Positions 26,381 through 35,713 of a stretch of DNA of 64,000 nt are shown here, one piece after another (the stretch's first letter is position 1; each line of letters opens with the position of its first letter). The notes under the pieces are model-generated. The model worked only from the letters and a program-made list of their open reading frames with translations. It searched no databases and was not told the origin of the DNA. The stretch comes from Pseudomonas pharyngis (GTDB lineage Bacteria > Pseudomonadota > Gammaproteobacteria > Pseudomonadales > Pseudomonadaceae). Location: positions 496,001 through 560,000 of the forward strand of contig NZ_BQID01000003.1 in NCBI RefSeq assembly GCF_021602345.1. The letters run 5' to 3'. A program made the translations under genes and the position numbers.

Positions 26381-27106
26381 TCAGGACGCCTCCTTCACTT
26401 TTGTTGCGTTGCCCTGGGCCGCAGCCTTGTGCGCGGTCGGGTGGATCAGCACGCGGAACGAGCTTTTTTGCGCCAGGCTGTAGAAGTCGTGGGCAAAGTC
26501 GTCCAGGTCCGCCGCCGTCAGTTTCAGACGACGCAAAAAGTAGTTGTAAACCAGCACCGCCGGCACCGCGACCGCGATCCCCACACCAGTGGCGACCAGC
26601 GCTGCACCGATCGGTCCTGCGACCGTTTCCAGGCTCGCCGAGCCTGCCGCGCTGATGCCTTTGAGCGCTTCCATGATTCCCCACACCGTGCCGAACAGAC
26701 CAATGAACGGCGAGGTGCTGCCAATACTCGCGACCACCGCCAGACCGGTTTCCAGCGAACGGCGCTCGCGGACGATCTGCTGGCGCAAGGCACGTTCGAG
26801 GCGATCCTGATGATTGATCGCCTGGCTCAGGTCATTGGCCTGCGGCGCCTCGCCCACTTGTATCGCCGCATAACCGGCCTGTGCCACCCGCGCTGCGGCG
26901 CCGGGCTGGGTTTCGCTCAACTCGGCGGCGGAGTCCAGACTCGACGCCGCCCAGAAGCGCTTGTGAAATTTGCGGTCCTGCGCCTTCAACCGGCCGAACT
27001 GCACAGCCTTGAGCAATGCCAGGCCCCAGGTAGCGACAGAGAAGACCACCAGCAGCCAGATCACCGCGCTTTCGATGGATTCCAGTGGAGATGCCAGTAA
27101 CGTCAT
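26381..27106 (-). CDS. exbB: TonB-system proton channel ExbB
   Basis: A 241-residue MotA/TolQ/ExbB-family protein with three membrane helices. The conserved SPFIGLFGTVWGIMEALKGI block lines the proton path and the long cytosolic loop lies between TM1 and TM2. ATG 27106 has GAGGGA upstream. It belongs to the same minus-strand run as tonB, 45 bp downstream of it. Confidence 0.93.
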   Translation of the reverse strand: MTLLASPLESIESAVIWLLVVFSVATWGLALLKAVQFGRLKAQDRKFHKRFWAASSLDSAAELSETQPGAAARVAQAGYAAIQVGEAPQANDLSQAINHQDRLERALRQQIVRERRSLETGLAVVASIGSTSPFIGLFGTVWGIMEALKGISAAGSASLETVAGPIGAALVATGVGIAVAVPAVLVYNYFLRRLKLTAADLDDFAHDFYSLAQKSSFRVLIHPTAHKAAAQGNATKVKEAS

Positions 27107-27151
27107 GATGTGTTCCCTCGTGTAAACGTTTAGCGCGAAATTGGTTTCGGT

Positions 27152-27964
27152 TTAATGAATCTTGAAATCGATGGGTACGCTGACCCAGCCGTCCTGGGCG
27201 ACATCACCCTGCTTGGCCGGCACGAAGCTCCAGCGCTTCACGGCGTCCAGCGCCGCGTCGTCGAGTTGTTGCCGGCCACTGCTTTTCTGAATCTGGATCT
27301 CGCCCGGTTTGCCGCTGGCCAACACGTGCACCCGCAGCAACACCGTGCCTTCCCAACCGCGACGCTGGGCCAGCGACGGATATTCCGGCGCCGGGTTCTT
27401 CAGGTACGCGGCGTTGGCCGAGGCTGGCGTCACCGGAGCAGGCGCAGGTGGTGCAGGTGGCGCTGGCGCGGCGACCGGGGCGGCCGGTTGTGGCGGCGCC
27501 GGTGGTTGCTCGACCGCTTTCGGCGCCGGTTTCGGTACGGGTTTGGCCACCGGTTTCGGTTTGGGGATCGGCTTCGGCTTCGGTGGCGGCTTGGTTGCCA
27601 ATTCGTCTTCCACCGGCGGCGGAGGCTCGACCACAGGCGCCGGTGGCGGCGGCACAACTACAGGTGGTGCCGGTGGCGCCGGGCGCGAAAACTCGATGGT
27701 CATCGGTGGAATTTCCGGCGGCACGATCGGCAGCGCCGGCGTCGGATGCCGGTTGATCCAGTAGATCACCGCGCCGTGCACCACCAGCGCCAGAACGCCG
27801 AGCAGAATCGTTTCGCGGCGGCTCAAAATGCCCTTGGGCGCGCGCTGCAAACGCAGCTGCCCCAACGGCACGCGATGGGGCCGGCCGAGATCGACCAACT
27901 CGCCGCTCGGCGCCTGGCGCCACAGCACCTCCTGTGCGCTGGCGGCGGTCTGGACATTGCCCAT
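27152..27964 (-). CDS. tonB: TonB protein
   Basis: A 270-residue TonB. One membrane anchor (ETILLGVLALVVHGAVIYWI) has the histidine used in coupling to ExbBD, followed by a long Pro/Lys-rich spacer (VPPPPAP, KPKPIPKPKP) and a C-terminal domain with PEYPSLAQRRGWEGTVLLRVHVLASG. The start at 27964 is supported by GGGAG; the frame is open to a GTG at 28033. About 50 residues precede the anchor, longer than in E. coli TonB. No Fur box is evident, and its location beside sftP suggests a role in sulfate-ester uptake, though TonB proteins are often shared. Confidence 0.9.
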   Translation of the reverse strand: MGNVQTAASAQEVLWRQAPSGELVDLGRPHRVPLGQLRLQRAPKGILSRRETILLGVLALVVHGAVIYWINRHPTPALPIVPPEIPPMTIEFSRPAPPAPPVVVPPPPAPVVEPPPPVEDELATKPPPKPKPIPKPKPVAKPVPKPAPKAVEQPPAPPQPAAPVAAPAPPAPPAPAPVTPASANAAYLKNPAPEYPSLAQRRGWEGTVLLRVHVLASGKPGEIQIQKSSGRQQLDDAALDAVKRWSFVPAKQGDVAQDGWVSVPIDFKIH

Positions 27965-28033
27965 TGATTTACTCCCTGCGGTCTCTTTGCGTTTTTTTCG
28001 CTTAGCCGATTCGCCGCTTGTTGAATCCCCCAC

Positions 28034-28293
28034 GGCGTGCTCGATGGGTCAATCATTGGGCCAGCGGCTTATCTCCGAAAGTAATCTTTAATGTTATGAA
28101 TAGACGTTTATGGAATATATGAAACAGTCATTTCCGCCAAAGCCACGGCCCGCAAGGCTTCCAGCGATTCACCGAAATCGACATGCTTTCCCGGCATAAA
28201 AAGTATTCATCCAAGGCATCGGGTTATCGATGACCCGGGATCCAGTGACAACTAATTCCAAGGTGATAGTTGACGGACTTTTTAAAAGGCAAA
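28034..28293. other. AT-rich intergenic stretch
   Basis: No gene is seen between tonB and the next terminator. The sequence is poorer in GC than the surrounding genes, as is the small gene that follows, hinting at a foreign segment from about 28030 to 28860. Confidence 0.5.
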
Positions 28294-28328
28294 CAAAAAG
28301 GCCGATGCATGTTTAATGCATCGGCCTT
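28294..28328 (-). terminator. Intrinsic terminator after the small beta-strand protein gene
   Basis: A 12-bp perfect stem (AAGGCCGATGCA / TGCATCGGCCTT) with a 7-nt loop, followed on the minus strand by a T-run. It lies 17 bp after the stop at 28345. Confidence 0.88.
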
Positions 28329-28344
28329 CGATTTACGGAATTTC

Positions 28345-28671
28345 TTATTGCTTCAGAAACTCACCACCCAAGTTCACAACTTCACCATCGAAGTTCACGC
28401 GGGAGCCGGTAGCCCGGAGTTTCGCGTAGTTGTGATCAGGCGAAAACAGCGTCCAGGTCTGATAACCACTATTTCCGTTCTGAGCCAGCACCGCGATTGT
28501 GGTCGGGTTGCCGGTACTGTTCTGGAAGTGATAGTTCCCGTAACGGATGTCGTAATTCACGCCACCCTGGCTGAGGGTGCCGCTGAAGCTGCCATTGGAA
28601 TCATTACCGTCGGTGATAACCAGCTTGGCGCCAGAGTTGGCATTTACATAAGTGCCATTAATGCTCGACAT
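28345..28671 (-). CDS. Small beta-strand protein, possibly avidin-like
   Basis: A 108-residue protein of unknown function with no signal peptide. It is rich in Gly, Asn, Ser and Thr in alternating patterns typical of a small beta-barrel. The start NGTYVNANSGAKLVITDG and the GSFSGTL and YQTWTLFSPD stretches are loosely reminiscent of avidin/streptavidin or a small lectin, but most of the biotin-contact tryptophans of avidins are not recognisable. It has its own strong terminator. Lower GC than neighbours suggests transfer. The family assignment is tentative; that it is a gene is fairly safe. Confidence 0.7.
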   Translation of the reverse strand: MSSINGTYVNANSGAKLVITDGNDSNGSFSGTLSQGGVNYDIRYGNYHFQNSTGNPTTIAVLAQNGNSGYQTWTLFSPDHNYAKLRATGSRVNFDGEVVNLGGEFLKQ

Positions 28672-28852
28672 AACGAGATTTCCTTTATCGTTGGATAAGT
28701 GTCTTCCGATGAGAGCAAGTTTCCTCCTGGAAACTCACGACACTCAGGATGGTTGGACATTCATTTATTGTCCACGCGACTTTTCAACGAAATTGCTATA
28801 TGCACTATTCATGTCGCTCATAACTTATTTCGATTCGGAAGACTCTTAATAA

Positions 28853-30196
28853 CTAACGACTGGCATTGGTTTGTTGCACACCAATGGCCGGCGCAATCAC
28901 TGCCGTCTCCGAGCGCGGCGTTCCTGCCGGAACCCAGTCATAACTCACAGGAAGGGCTCGATAGACCCAGTTGCTGATCGCGTCGCTGCCCGGTGCCTTG
29001 CCCAGATAAGGGCTGACGTATTCCCAGACATTTTCACCACTGGCCGTCACCTGGAAGAACCGCCCGTTCATGCCTTCATCGATCAGCGTGTTGCCGTTGG
29101 GCAAGCGCCGTGCGCTGCTGATGAACGAGCTGTAGAACGCCCACCCCGGCTGCTTCGAATTCGCCGCGCTGTACTGCCAGACGATTTCATTTTTCACCGG
29201 GTCGATCTCCAGCACCCGCGAACCGGAAATCAGCCCCAGCGTGACGTTCGGGTACCCCGCCGAACCCTGGTTGTCGAACACCAGCAGATTGCCCGCGCCG
29301 GGCAGTCCGGCCGGGATGATGTGCGCGTCATGCTGGCCGACGAACTGGTCCACCGGGCGCGGGATTTTCTGCGCGGTTTTCGGATTGGCCAGCGGCAGAT
29401 TCGGCCCCAGACGCCAGACCACCTTGCCGCTGTGTTTGTCGACGATCGCGATGAAGTTGGCGTTGCGCGAATCGATCAGCAGGTTGTCCGGGTTGAAGCG
29501 CTTGTCGCCGGCATCGAACCACTTGTTCGGCCCGACCAGGCTGAGGTTGTTGATGTGCAGGTAATCCGGATTTTCACTGGCGCGAACCAGCTTCAACTGC
29601 TCGGCGGTGAAGCCGAATTCATTCAAATGATCCGACGCCAGCCACTGCCATTTCACCTCGCCGGCGGGGCTGACTTCATAGATCGCATCGTCAATCACCT
29701 CGGGCACTTTGAAGCCTTTGACCTGGTGCACCTTGTTCGCCAGCACCACGGTGTTGCCGTTGCTCAGGCGACGCTGATCGTGATGCTGTTGCGCAGCGCC
29801 ACCGGGGGCCTTGTCGCCCCATTGCCAGACGACTTTGCCATTCCAGTCCAGCTCGCCGACGCTCTGATTGCCGAGGCCGTTACCGGCGGAGCCGAGCTTG
29901 CCCGGATCCTTTTCGCTCAGTTGCAGCAACACATGGCCGCGCTCGCCCCCGACCAGTTTCGGGTCGATGATCGCCGACGGGAAACCCGACTGCGGCCAGT
30001 TCTTCACCTCGTTGCCGTTCATGTCGATCAGGTGCGTCTGCTTGTCGGCACCGCTGAAGATCACATATTGATTGAAGGCCTTGGCCGGGTCGTAACGGGT
30101 GACGCCGGTGGGGTAGACGCTGGGGGCGGCGAGCGCCCCGGCACTGAGCACTGCGCCGGACAACAACACCGGTAAAGCGGTTTTGATGCGCAACAT
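28853..30196 (-). CDS. astA: Arylsulfotransferase AstA
   Basis: A 447-residue periplasmic protein with a Sec signal (cleavage near ALAAPS). The body is a six-bladed propeller of the arylsulfotransferase family (PF05935/PF14269 type): repeated blocks such as HLIDMNGNEVKNW, WQWLASDHLNEFG, NGNTLIDEGMNGRFFQVT. Histidines in VHQVKG and GQHDAHIIPAG are candidates for the sulfo-accepting residue. Such enzymes move sulfate between phenolic esters without PAPS. It lies just downstream of the SftP receptor on the same strand, as in the P. putida S-313 sftP-astA unit under SftR control. Confidence 0.85.
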   Translation of the reverse strand: MLRIKTALPVLLSGAVLSAGALAAPSVYPTGVTRYDPAKAFNQYVIFSGADKQTHLIDMNGNEVKNWPQSGFPSAIIDPKLVGGERGHVLLQLSEKDPGKLGSAGNGLGNQSVGELDWNGKVVWQWGDKAPGGAAQQHHDQRRLSNGNTVVLANKVHQVKGFKVPEVIDDAIYEVSPAGEVKWQWLASDHLNEFGFTAEQLKLVRASENPDYLHINNLSLVGPNKWFDAGDKRFNPDNLLIDSRNANFIAIVDKHSGKVVWRLGPNLPLANPKTAQKIPRPVDQFVGQHDAHIIPAGLPGAGNLLVFDNQGSAGYPNVTLGLISGSRVLEIDPVKNEIVWQYSAANSKQPGWAFYSSFISSARRLPNGNTLIDEGMNGRFFQVTASGENVWEYVSPYLGKAPGSDAISNWVYRALPVSYDWVPAGTPRSETAVIAPAIGVQQTNASR

Positions 30197-30219
30197 GATG
30201 CAGCTCCTTGAAGGATCAA

Positions 30220-32580
30220 TCAGAAGTCGTAGCGACCGGTGACGCCGAGAGTGCGCGGCGTACCCAGCAAGCCTTCATAGCCGCCGTTGCCGCCGGTCCA
30301 CAGGGTCGTGTAGTAGGTTTTGTCGAAGGCGTTTTTCAGCCACAGCGAGACGTCCCACTGACCCTGATTGAAATCGCCGCGCAGGCCGGTGGAGAGATTG
30401 ACCACCGCGTAACTCGGGATCTGGCCGTAGTCGGAATCTTCGACCGTGCCCACCGCTTTGGAGCGGAACGCGTAACTGCCGGTGACGTAAGGTTGCAGAC
30501 CGTTATCCAGATTCCATTCGTACTTGCCGTTGGCATTGCCGATCCATTTCGAGGCGCCGACCACCTGATGGCCGCTGAGGTCGCAAGAGGCCGGAGCACC
30601 CGGTGCCTGGCTGACTTCAGGTGGGCACGGCGCGTCCTTGTAGGAGAGATAGCTGACGTCGTTGTACGAGCCGTTGAAGTTCAGCGTCAGGCCGCGCAGC
30701 GGGATCAGGGTGCTTTCGAATTCCACGCCGCGCGAGCGCACCGAGCCGGCGTTGGTCAAGTATTGCACACGGTTGACGTCGTCGTAGGCGTTGGTCTGGT
30801 AAGCGTTGACCTGAGTCCAGAACACGTTGGCGTTGAGCTGCAAACGCCGATCCCACAGCGTGCTCTTGAAGCCGAGTTCGGCGTTGTTGGCACGCTCGGT
30901 GCCGATCAGCAAAGAGTCGGCGCCGGCGGTCGGTGCCGAGCCGACCACAAGGTTGACCCCACCGGATTTTTCGCCGTGAGACAACGTGGCGTAGCCGAGC
31001 AGATCATCGGTGAAGCGATAGCTGAGGTTGAGCAATCCGGACGGGCTGGAGCTGTACTGATTCAAGTCGCCGGAATCGTAGGCGCCGGTGCGGCCGCGTC
31101 GCGCGGTGGCGGCGGCACCCGTGACAGCGGCGCCACCGACCGGCGCATCACGATTGACCCAGGCGTTCTTCTCTTCATAGGTGCCACGCACTCCGGCGGT
31201 GAAATCCAGACGTGGGGTCAGGTGCCAGGTGCCTTGGGCGAACAGCGCGAAGCTGTCGGTCTTGATATGGCCACGGCCGACGCTGTTGACGTTGGCCAGC
31301 GCGCCCCGTGGCGTGCCGTTCCAGATGTCTGCCTGCGGGCCGTAATAGGCGAAGGATTTGTTGTCCAGATCCGAGCCGAAGTAATAAGCGCCGAGGACGT
31401 AATCGAAGAACTCGCCCTTGGGCGATGCCAGACGAAATTCCTGGGAATACTGTTTGTCTTCCACCGACACCCCGGCGTTGTAGGTCGCCGGCACATTGAG
31501 GCCATCGTCGTTGCGCGGGGTGAAATTCCAGAAACGGTAGGAGCTGACCGAGGTCAGGGTGAAGTCGCTCGGCAAGGTCCAGTTGGCCTCCACCGATGTG
31601 CCGCCCTGATGGACGGTGACGTGCTGGTCGTTGTCCAGATTGACCTTGCGGTGCGAGCCGTTGACCAGCGTCGCGCCGGCAGCGGCGGCGCGGGCCGAGT
31701 AGAGATTGACGCCATTGATGGTCGGCCCGGTGTTGTACAACACGCGGGTGCCGGCGCTGGAATCCTCTTCGTTGTAATCACCGATCCAGCGCAGGTTGAA
31801 ATTCTCGTTGGGCTTGAACAGCAGTTGCGCCCGGAAGCCGTCGCGGGAACCGCCATTCAAATCATGGCCGTTGAATTCGTTCTTGATGTCGCCGTCGCTG
31901 CGGGTGCGATAGGCAGAGATGCGTCCGGCCAACTGATCGTTGAGCGGCCCGGAAAGCGTGCCCTTGGTCTGGAAATAACCGTCCTCGCCGACCGAGGTTT
32001 CGATGCTGCGCTCCGGGGTAAAACTCGGTGCGCGGGTGCTGATGTTGATCACCCCGGCGGTGGTGTTTTTGCCGAACAGCGTCCCTTGCGGCCCGCGCAG
32101 GACTTCCAATTGTTCGATGTCCATCAGGTCGAACACCGCCATTCCCGGGCGACCCAGATAAACGTTGTCGATGTACAGCCCGACGCTCCCTTCCAGACCG
32201 TCGCTGGCCGGGTTGTTGCCCAGGCCCCGGATCGACACGCTGGACTGGCGTGCATGCATGTAGGCGACGTTGACGCTGGGCACCAGTTGCTGCAGATCCT
32301 GAATCCGGTAGACCCGCTGCGTCTCCAGAGTCTGGCCGCTGACCACGCTCATGGGCGTCGGCACGTCCTGAGAACTTTCTTCGCGACGGCGGGTGGTGAC
32401 GGTCACGGTTTCCAGTTGCGAAGTGGCGGTCGCGGTCTTGCCTGCCGGTGCCGAAACAGGGGTTTCCGTTTCCGCAGCGTAGCCGTGGGTCCAGCTGGCA
32501 CTCCCCGCCAGCAACAGGGCCAGAGGCAGACGTTTGAGCCGTCGTGGCGGCGGCGGTGAAGCGAGGTTCAACGGACTCAT
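30220..32580 (-). CDS. sftP: TonB-dependent outer-membrane receptor SftP
   Basis: A 786-residue TonB-dependent receptor. The signal peptide is followed by a TonB box (LETVTVTTRRREESSQDVP), a plug domain with RGLGNNPASDGLEGSVGLYIDNVYLGRPG, and a 22-strand barrel ending in the aromatic ...VTGRYDF expected for outer-membrane insertion. ATG 32580 has AGGAG upstream. From its place between astA and a LysR gene it corresponds to SftP, which imports sulfate esters under sulfur limitation. The opposite strand holds a 783-codon open frame that is a composition shadow. Confidence 0.86.
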   Translation of the reverse strand: MSPLNLASPPPPRRLKRLPLALLLAGSASWTHGYAAETETPVSAPAGKTATATSQLETVTVTTRRREESSQDVPTPMSVVSGQTLETQRVYRIQDLQQLVPSVNVAYMHARQSSVSIRGLGNNPASDGLEGSVGLYIDNVYLGRPGMAVFDLMDIEQLEVLRGPQGTLFGKNTTAGVINISTRAPSFTPERSIETSVGEDGYFQTKGTLSGPLNDQLAGRISAYRTRSDGDIKNEFNGHDLNGGSRDGFRAQLLFKPNENFNLRWIGDYNEEDSSAGTRVLYNTGPTINGVNLYSARAAAAGATLVNGSHRKVNLDNDQHVTVHQGGTSVEANWTLPSDFTLTSVSSYRFWNFTPRNDDGLNVPATYNAGVSVEDKQYSQEFRLASPKGEFFDYVLGAYYFGSDLDNKSFAYYGPQADIWNGTPRGALANVNSVGRGHIKTDSFALFAQGTWHLTPRLDFTAGVRGTYEEKNAWVNRDAPVGGAAVTGAAATARRGRTGAYDSGDLNQYSSSPSGLLNLSYRFTDDLLGYATLSHGEKSGGVNLVVGSAPTAGADSLLIGTERANNAELGFKSTLWDRRLQLNANVFWTQVNAYQTNAYDDVNRVQYLTNAGSVRSRGVEFESTLIPLRGLTLNFNGSYNDVSYLSYKDAPCPPEVSQAPGAPASCDLSGHQVVGASKWIGNANGKYEWNLDNGLQPYVTGSYAFRSKAVGTVEDSDYGQIPSYAVVNLSTGLRGDFNQGQWDVSLWLKNAFDKTYYTTLWTGGNGGYEGLLGTPRTLGVTGRYDF

Positions 32581-32703
32581 GGGACTGCTCCTGGTCAAAA
32601 AACACGCAGACATCTTCCGTGCCGCATATTCTTTTAAGTTATTTATTTATGTTTTTACAAAGATTTACTGCATAAGAGATTGCCTTTATAAGGAGTCGAC
32701 CTA

Positions 32704-32734
32704 ATGCATATCCAATGCATTTCCCGGATATTTT
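32704..32734 (+). promoter_or_regulatory. Candidate SftR operator in the sftP/sftR intergenic region
   Basis: ATGC-NN-ATCCAATGCATT-N6-ATATTTT. The same elements with the same spacing occur inverted at 38929-38959 between atsR and atsB. It ends 12 bp before the ATG of the LysR gene, as expected for autoregulation. Confidence 0.55.
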
Positions 32735-32745
32735 TTATGTGAAAA

Positions 32746-33690
32746 ATGCATATCGACTTGCGCCAACTCAGACACTTCATCGCCCTTGCCGAACAACGCA
32801 GCTTCGTCGCCGGCGCGCAGGCGGTGAACCTGTCGCAGTCGGCGTTCAGCCGCAGCATTCAGGCGCTGGAGCACAGCGTCGGTTGCCAGTTGGTGGATCG
32901 CGGGCGCAAGGAATTGCCGCCGACCAAACAGGGCCAGGTGCTGCTTGAACATGCGCGGCGGCTGGTCAGCGGTGCGCAGCAGATGGCCAACGAGATCAGC
33001 CAGTTCAACGGGCTGGAGGCAGGAGAGTTACGCTTCGGTTGCGGCCCGGCGCCGGCGGCAGGATTGATCCCGCGAGCGATCGGCAGCTTCATCGGCCGCT
33101 ACCCGAAAGCGCGGGTGCATTACCAGGTCGATGACTGGCAGAGCCTGAGCAAAAGACTGCTGAGCGAGGAGTTCGAATTCTTCGTCGCCGACACTCGGCA
33201 CTTCGAGGCGGATCCGGACTATCTGACCCACCGCTTGCGACCACGCAAATGGCATTTCTGCTGCCGCGCCGGGCATCCGCTGGCCGCATCGGATCGGGTC
33301 ACGGCCGAGCAATTGATGAGTTATCCACTGGCCGTCAGCATTCGCCCGCCGAATCTGCGCAAGGTCATCGTCGACCTCAGTGGCCGCCCGGATTTCATTC
33401 CGAACGTGGAGTGCGAGAACAGCGCCAGCCTGCTCGGCGTGGTGCTGCGTTCGGATGCGATCGGCATCGTTGGCGCCTATTCGGATGCGCTGCATCAGGC
33501 CCGGGGTGAGTTGGTGTGTTTGAAGGTCGAAGGGTTGGCGGATGATCTGGAGGAGCTTTACACCCGTTATGGAATCGTCAGCCGCGCCGGGTATCGGTTA
33601 TCACCGTTGGCCGAGGCGATGATCGAGCAGATCAAGGCGATTGATGCGGTGGATGAAGAAGTGTGTTCACTGGAGAATTTTGCCGTCTGA
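32746..33690 (+). CDS. sftR: LysR-family regulator, SftR-like (first)
   Basis: A 314-residue LysR regulator. The N-terminal winged helix (HIDLRQLRHFIALAEQRSFVAGAQAVNLSQSAFSRSIQALE) is standard; the C-terminal part fits the LysR substrate-binding fold. It is divergent from sftP, the arrangement of sftR in P. putida, where SftR controls sftP-astA, atsRK and atsBC. It is paralogous to the LysR gene at 36803. No clear ribosome site precedes the ATG. Which of the two paralogues is the true SftR cannot be decided from sequence alone. Confidence 0.83.
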   Translation: MHIDLRQLRHFIALAEQRSFVAGAQAVNLSQSAFSRSIQALEHSVGCQLVDRGRKELPPTKQGQVLLEHARRLVSGAQQMANEISQFNGLEAGELRFGCGPAPAAGLIPRAIGSFIGRYPKARVHYQVDDWQSLSKRLLSEEFEFFVADTRHFEADPDYLTHRLRPRKWHFCCRAGHPLAASDRVTAEQLMSYPLAVSIRPPNLRKVIVDLSGRPDFIPNVECENSASLLGVVLRSDAIGIVGAYSDALHQARGELVCLKVEGLADDLEELYTRYGIVSRAGYRLSPLAEAMIEQIKAIDAVDEEVCSLENFAV

Positions 33691-33697
33691 CACTCCG

Positions 33698-33762
33698 CCT
33701 TCGCGAGCAAGCCCGCTCCCACATTTGAAACGCGTACTCCTGTGGGAGCGGGCTTGCTCGCG
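33698..33762. repeat. REPIN (paired inverted REP)
   Basis: Two 24-bp arms (TTCGCGAGCAAGCCCGCTCC... and its complement) are separated by 17 bp. They form a long hairpin between the LysR gene and the sulfatase gene. Confidence 0.9.
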
Positions 33763-33880
33763 AAGAGGCCTGTGCAGGCGCCGATGCATTTCCTGCATGA
33801 AACCCATTCCCCGAATGCACTTGCCGAACACCCTCGCCGAAAGCGAAAAACCTCGCCTGTCTTCCTGACTGGTGAACCCC

Positions 33881-35491
33881 ATGTCCAACCCGCAAAACCC
33901 TGTGCGCAATGTGCTGTACATCATGTGCGATCAACTGCGCCGCGATTACCTGTCCTGCTACGGCCACCCGCACCTGCACACCCCGAACATCGATCGCCTG
34001 GCTGCGGCCGGCGTGCGCTTTAGCCGTGCCTACACCCAAGGCACGATTTGTGGGCCGTCGCGGATGTCGGCCTACACCGGGCGCTATGTCAGCAGTCATC
34101 AAGTGGCGTGGAACGCCGTGCCGCTGCCGCTTGAAGAACTGACCATCGGCGATTACCTGAGACCCCACGGCATTCGTACCGCGCTGGTCGGCAAGACCCA
34201 CGCTACAGCCAACGTGGATGCCTTGCAGCGGTTGGCGATCAACCCTGAAAGCGCCCAGGCCGAAGTGCTCAACGAAGTCGGCTTCGAGCCGTACTTTCGT
34301 CACGACGGCATCTTCCCCGACGACCCGCTGTTCGATGACAAACGCGAATCCGCGCCATACACCCACTACCTGCGCGAGCAGGGTTTCGAAGGGCGTAACC
34401 CCTGGCATGACTGGGCCAACGCGGCCGAAGGGGACAACGGCGAAATCCTCAGCGGCTGGAAAATGCGCAATGCCCATTTGCCGGCGCGAATTCCCGAGCA
34501 ACATTCGGAGACTGTCTACACTACAAATCGGGCCATCGACTTCATCGGTGAGCAAGGTGAAAAACCGTGGTTTTTACACCTGTCCTATATCAAACCCCAC
34601 TGGCCCTACATCGTACCGATGCCGTACCACACCTTGTACAGTACGAAATCGATTCTCAAACCGGTACGTAATGCCTCTCCCAGCGACCACCCGGTCTATC
34701 AGGCCTTTCGCCAGCATGAGGAAAGCCTGAATTTCTCCAAAGATCCGGTACGACTGAACGTCATCCCGACGTACATGGGCCTGGTCAAACAGGTCGATGA
34801 TCAGTTGGGGCGGCTGTTCGATTTCTTGCAAAGCAACGGCCGCTGGGAGGACACGCTGATCGTGTTCACCAGCGATCACGGCGACTTCCTGGGCGATCAC
34901 TGGCTGGGCGAGAAGGAGTTTTTGCTGGAGCAGGCGGTGGGCGTGCCACTGATCGTGCGCGACCCGCGCGCAGCGGCGGATGTCACACGGGGCACGGTGG
35001 ATGAACGCCTGGCGGAAACCATCGACGGCGTGCCGACCTTTCTCGAAGCGCTGGGCGTGACGGGGGCGGAGCATCGCCTGGAAGGTCGCTCGTTGATTCC
35101 GCTGCTGCACGGTGAAAACCCTGACTGGCGCCGCTATGCGATCAGCGAATACGACTACGCCTTTCAGGCTCCGGCGCGGGAGCGGCTGGGCCAGCCGATC
35201 GACCGTTGCCGCATGACCATGGTGCGCAGCGAACGCTGGAAATACCTGGCGTACGACGGCTTCCGGCCGCAGCTTTTCGATCTGTTGAATGACCCGCAGG
35301 AGCTGCAGGATCTGGGCGCGGACCCGGCGTATGCGGCGGTGCGCGAGGAGCATGCGGGGTATCTGTTCGAATGGGTGCGCGGGTTGAAGCGCCGCACGAC
35401 CATCAGCCATCAGGAGATTGATTTGCGCGGGCAGCGGTTTCGTTATGGCGAACCCGAGACCGAGAAGCTCGTTCAGATTGGCGTTTGGTAG
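33881..35491 (+). CDS. Sulfatase, formylglycine-dependent (choline-sulfatase/PMH-like)
   Basis: A 536-residue alkaline-phosphatase-superfamily hydrolase. The CxPxR activation motif is C57-G-P-S-R (TICGPSRMSAYTGR), so Cys57 should become formylglycine. Metal ligands are expected in IMCDQLRRD near the start and in FTSDHGDFLGDH. There is no signal peptide, so it should act in the cytosol. The sequence is nearer to choline-sulfatases and phosphonate monoester hydrolases than to AtsA; the substrate is likely an imported sulfate ester. ATG 33881 is preferred over GTG 33872. Confidence 0.84.
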   Translation: MSNPQNPVRNVLYIMCDQLRRDYLSCYGHPHLHTPNIDRLAAAGVRFSRAYTQGTICGPSRMSAYTGRYVSSHQVAWNAVPLPLEELTIGDYLRPHGIRTALVGKTHATANVDALQRLAINPESAQAEVLNEVGFEPYFRHDGIFPDDPLFDDKRESAPYTHYLREQGFEGRNPWHDWANAAEGDNGEILSGWKMRNAHLPARIPEQHSETVYTTNRAIDFIGEQGEKPWFLHLSYIKPHWPYIVPMPYHTLYSTKSILKPVRNASPSDHPVYQAFRQHEESLNFSKDPVRLNVIPTYMGLVKQVDDQLGRLFDFLQSNGRWEDTLIVFTSDHGDFLGDHWLGEKEFLLEQAVGVPLIVRDPRAAADVTRGTVDERLAETIDGVPTFLEALGVTGAEHRLEGRSLIPLLHGENPDWRRYAISEYDYAFQAPARERLGQPIDRCRMTMVRSERWKYLAYDGFRPQLFDLLNDPQELQDLGADPAYAAVREEHAGYLFEWVRGLKRRTTISHQEIDLRGQRFRYGEPETEKLVQIGVW

Positions 35492-35515
35492 AGATCAAGC
35501 GAAGGCAAGAGCAAG

Positions 35516-35698
35516 AGCCCCCTCACCCTAACCCTCTCCCGGAGGGAGAGGGAACCGATCGCGGGATATTGATGATTTACGCTGACCTGTATGAGCTTTG
35601 CTGAATCCATAATCGACTTGATCCTTCAGGTCGACGTATAGCGCCAGACACCTCGGTCAGCTCCCTCTCCCTCCGGGAGAGGGCGGGGGTGAGGGGCT
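35516..35698. repeat. MITE-like dispersed repeat, copy 3
   Basis: 183 bp with ends AGCCCCCTCACCC / GGGTGAGGGGCT. Both arms have the simple CTCTCCCGGAGGGAGAGGG form, without the ACGTCGGACC variant of copies 1, 2 and 4. The central CTGACCTG...CAGGTCGACG pair is present. Confidence 0.85.
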
Positions 35699-35713
35699 TT
35701 TGATCTTCTGCTC

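Noticed and set aside
28871-30175. A 434-codon open frame antisense to astA.
   Set aside because: AstA shows signal peptide and family repeats; the antisense frame shows none.
30208-32559. A 783-codon open frame antisense to the SftP receptor.
   Set aside because: The receptor has signal, TonB box, plug and barrel end; the antisense frame has no start signal and a Val/Gly/Arg-rich composition without motifs.
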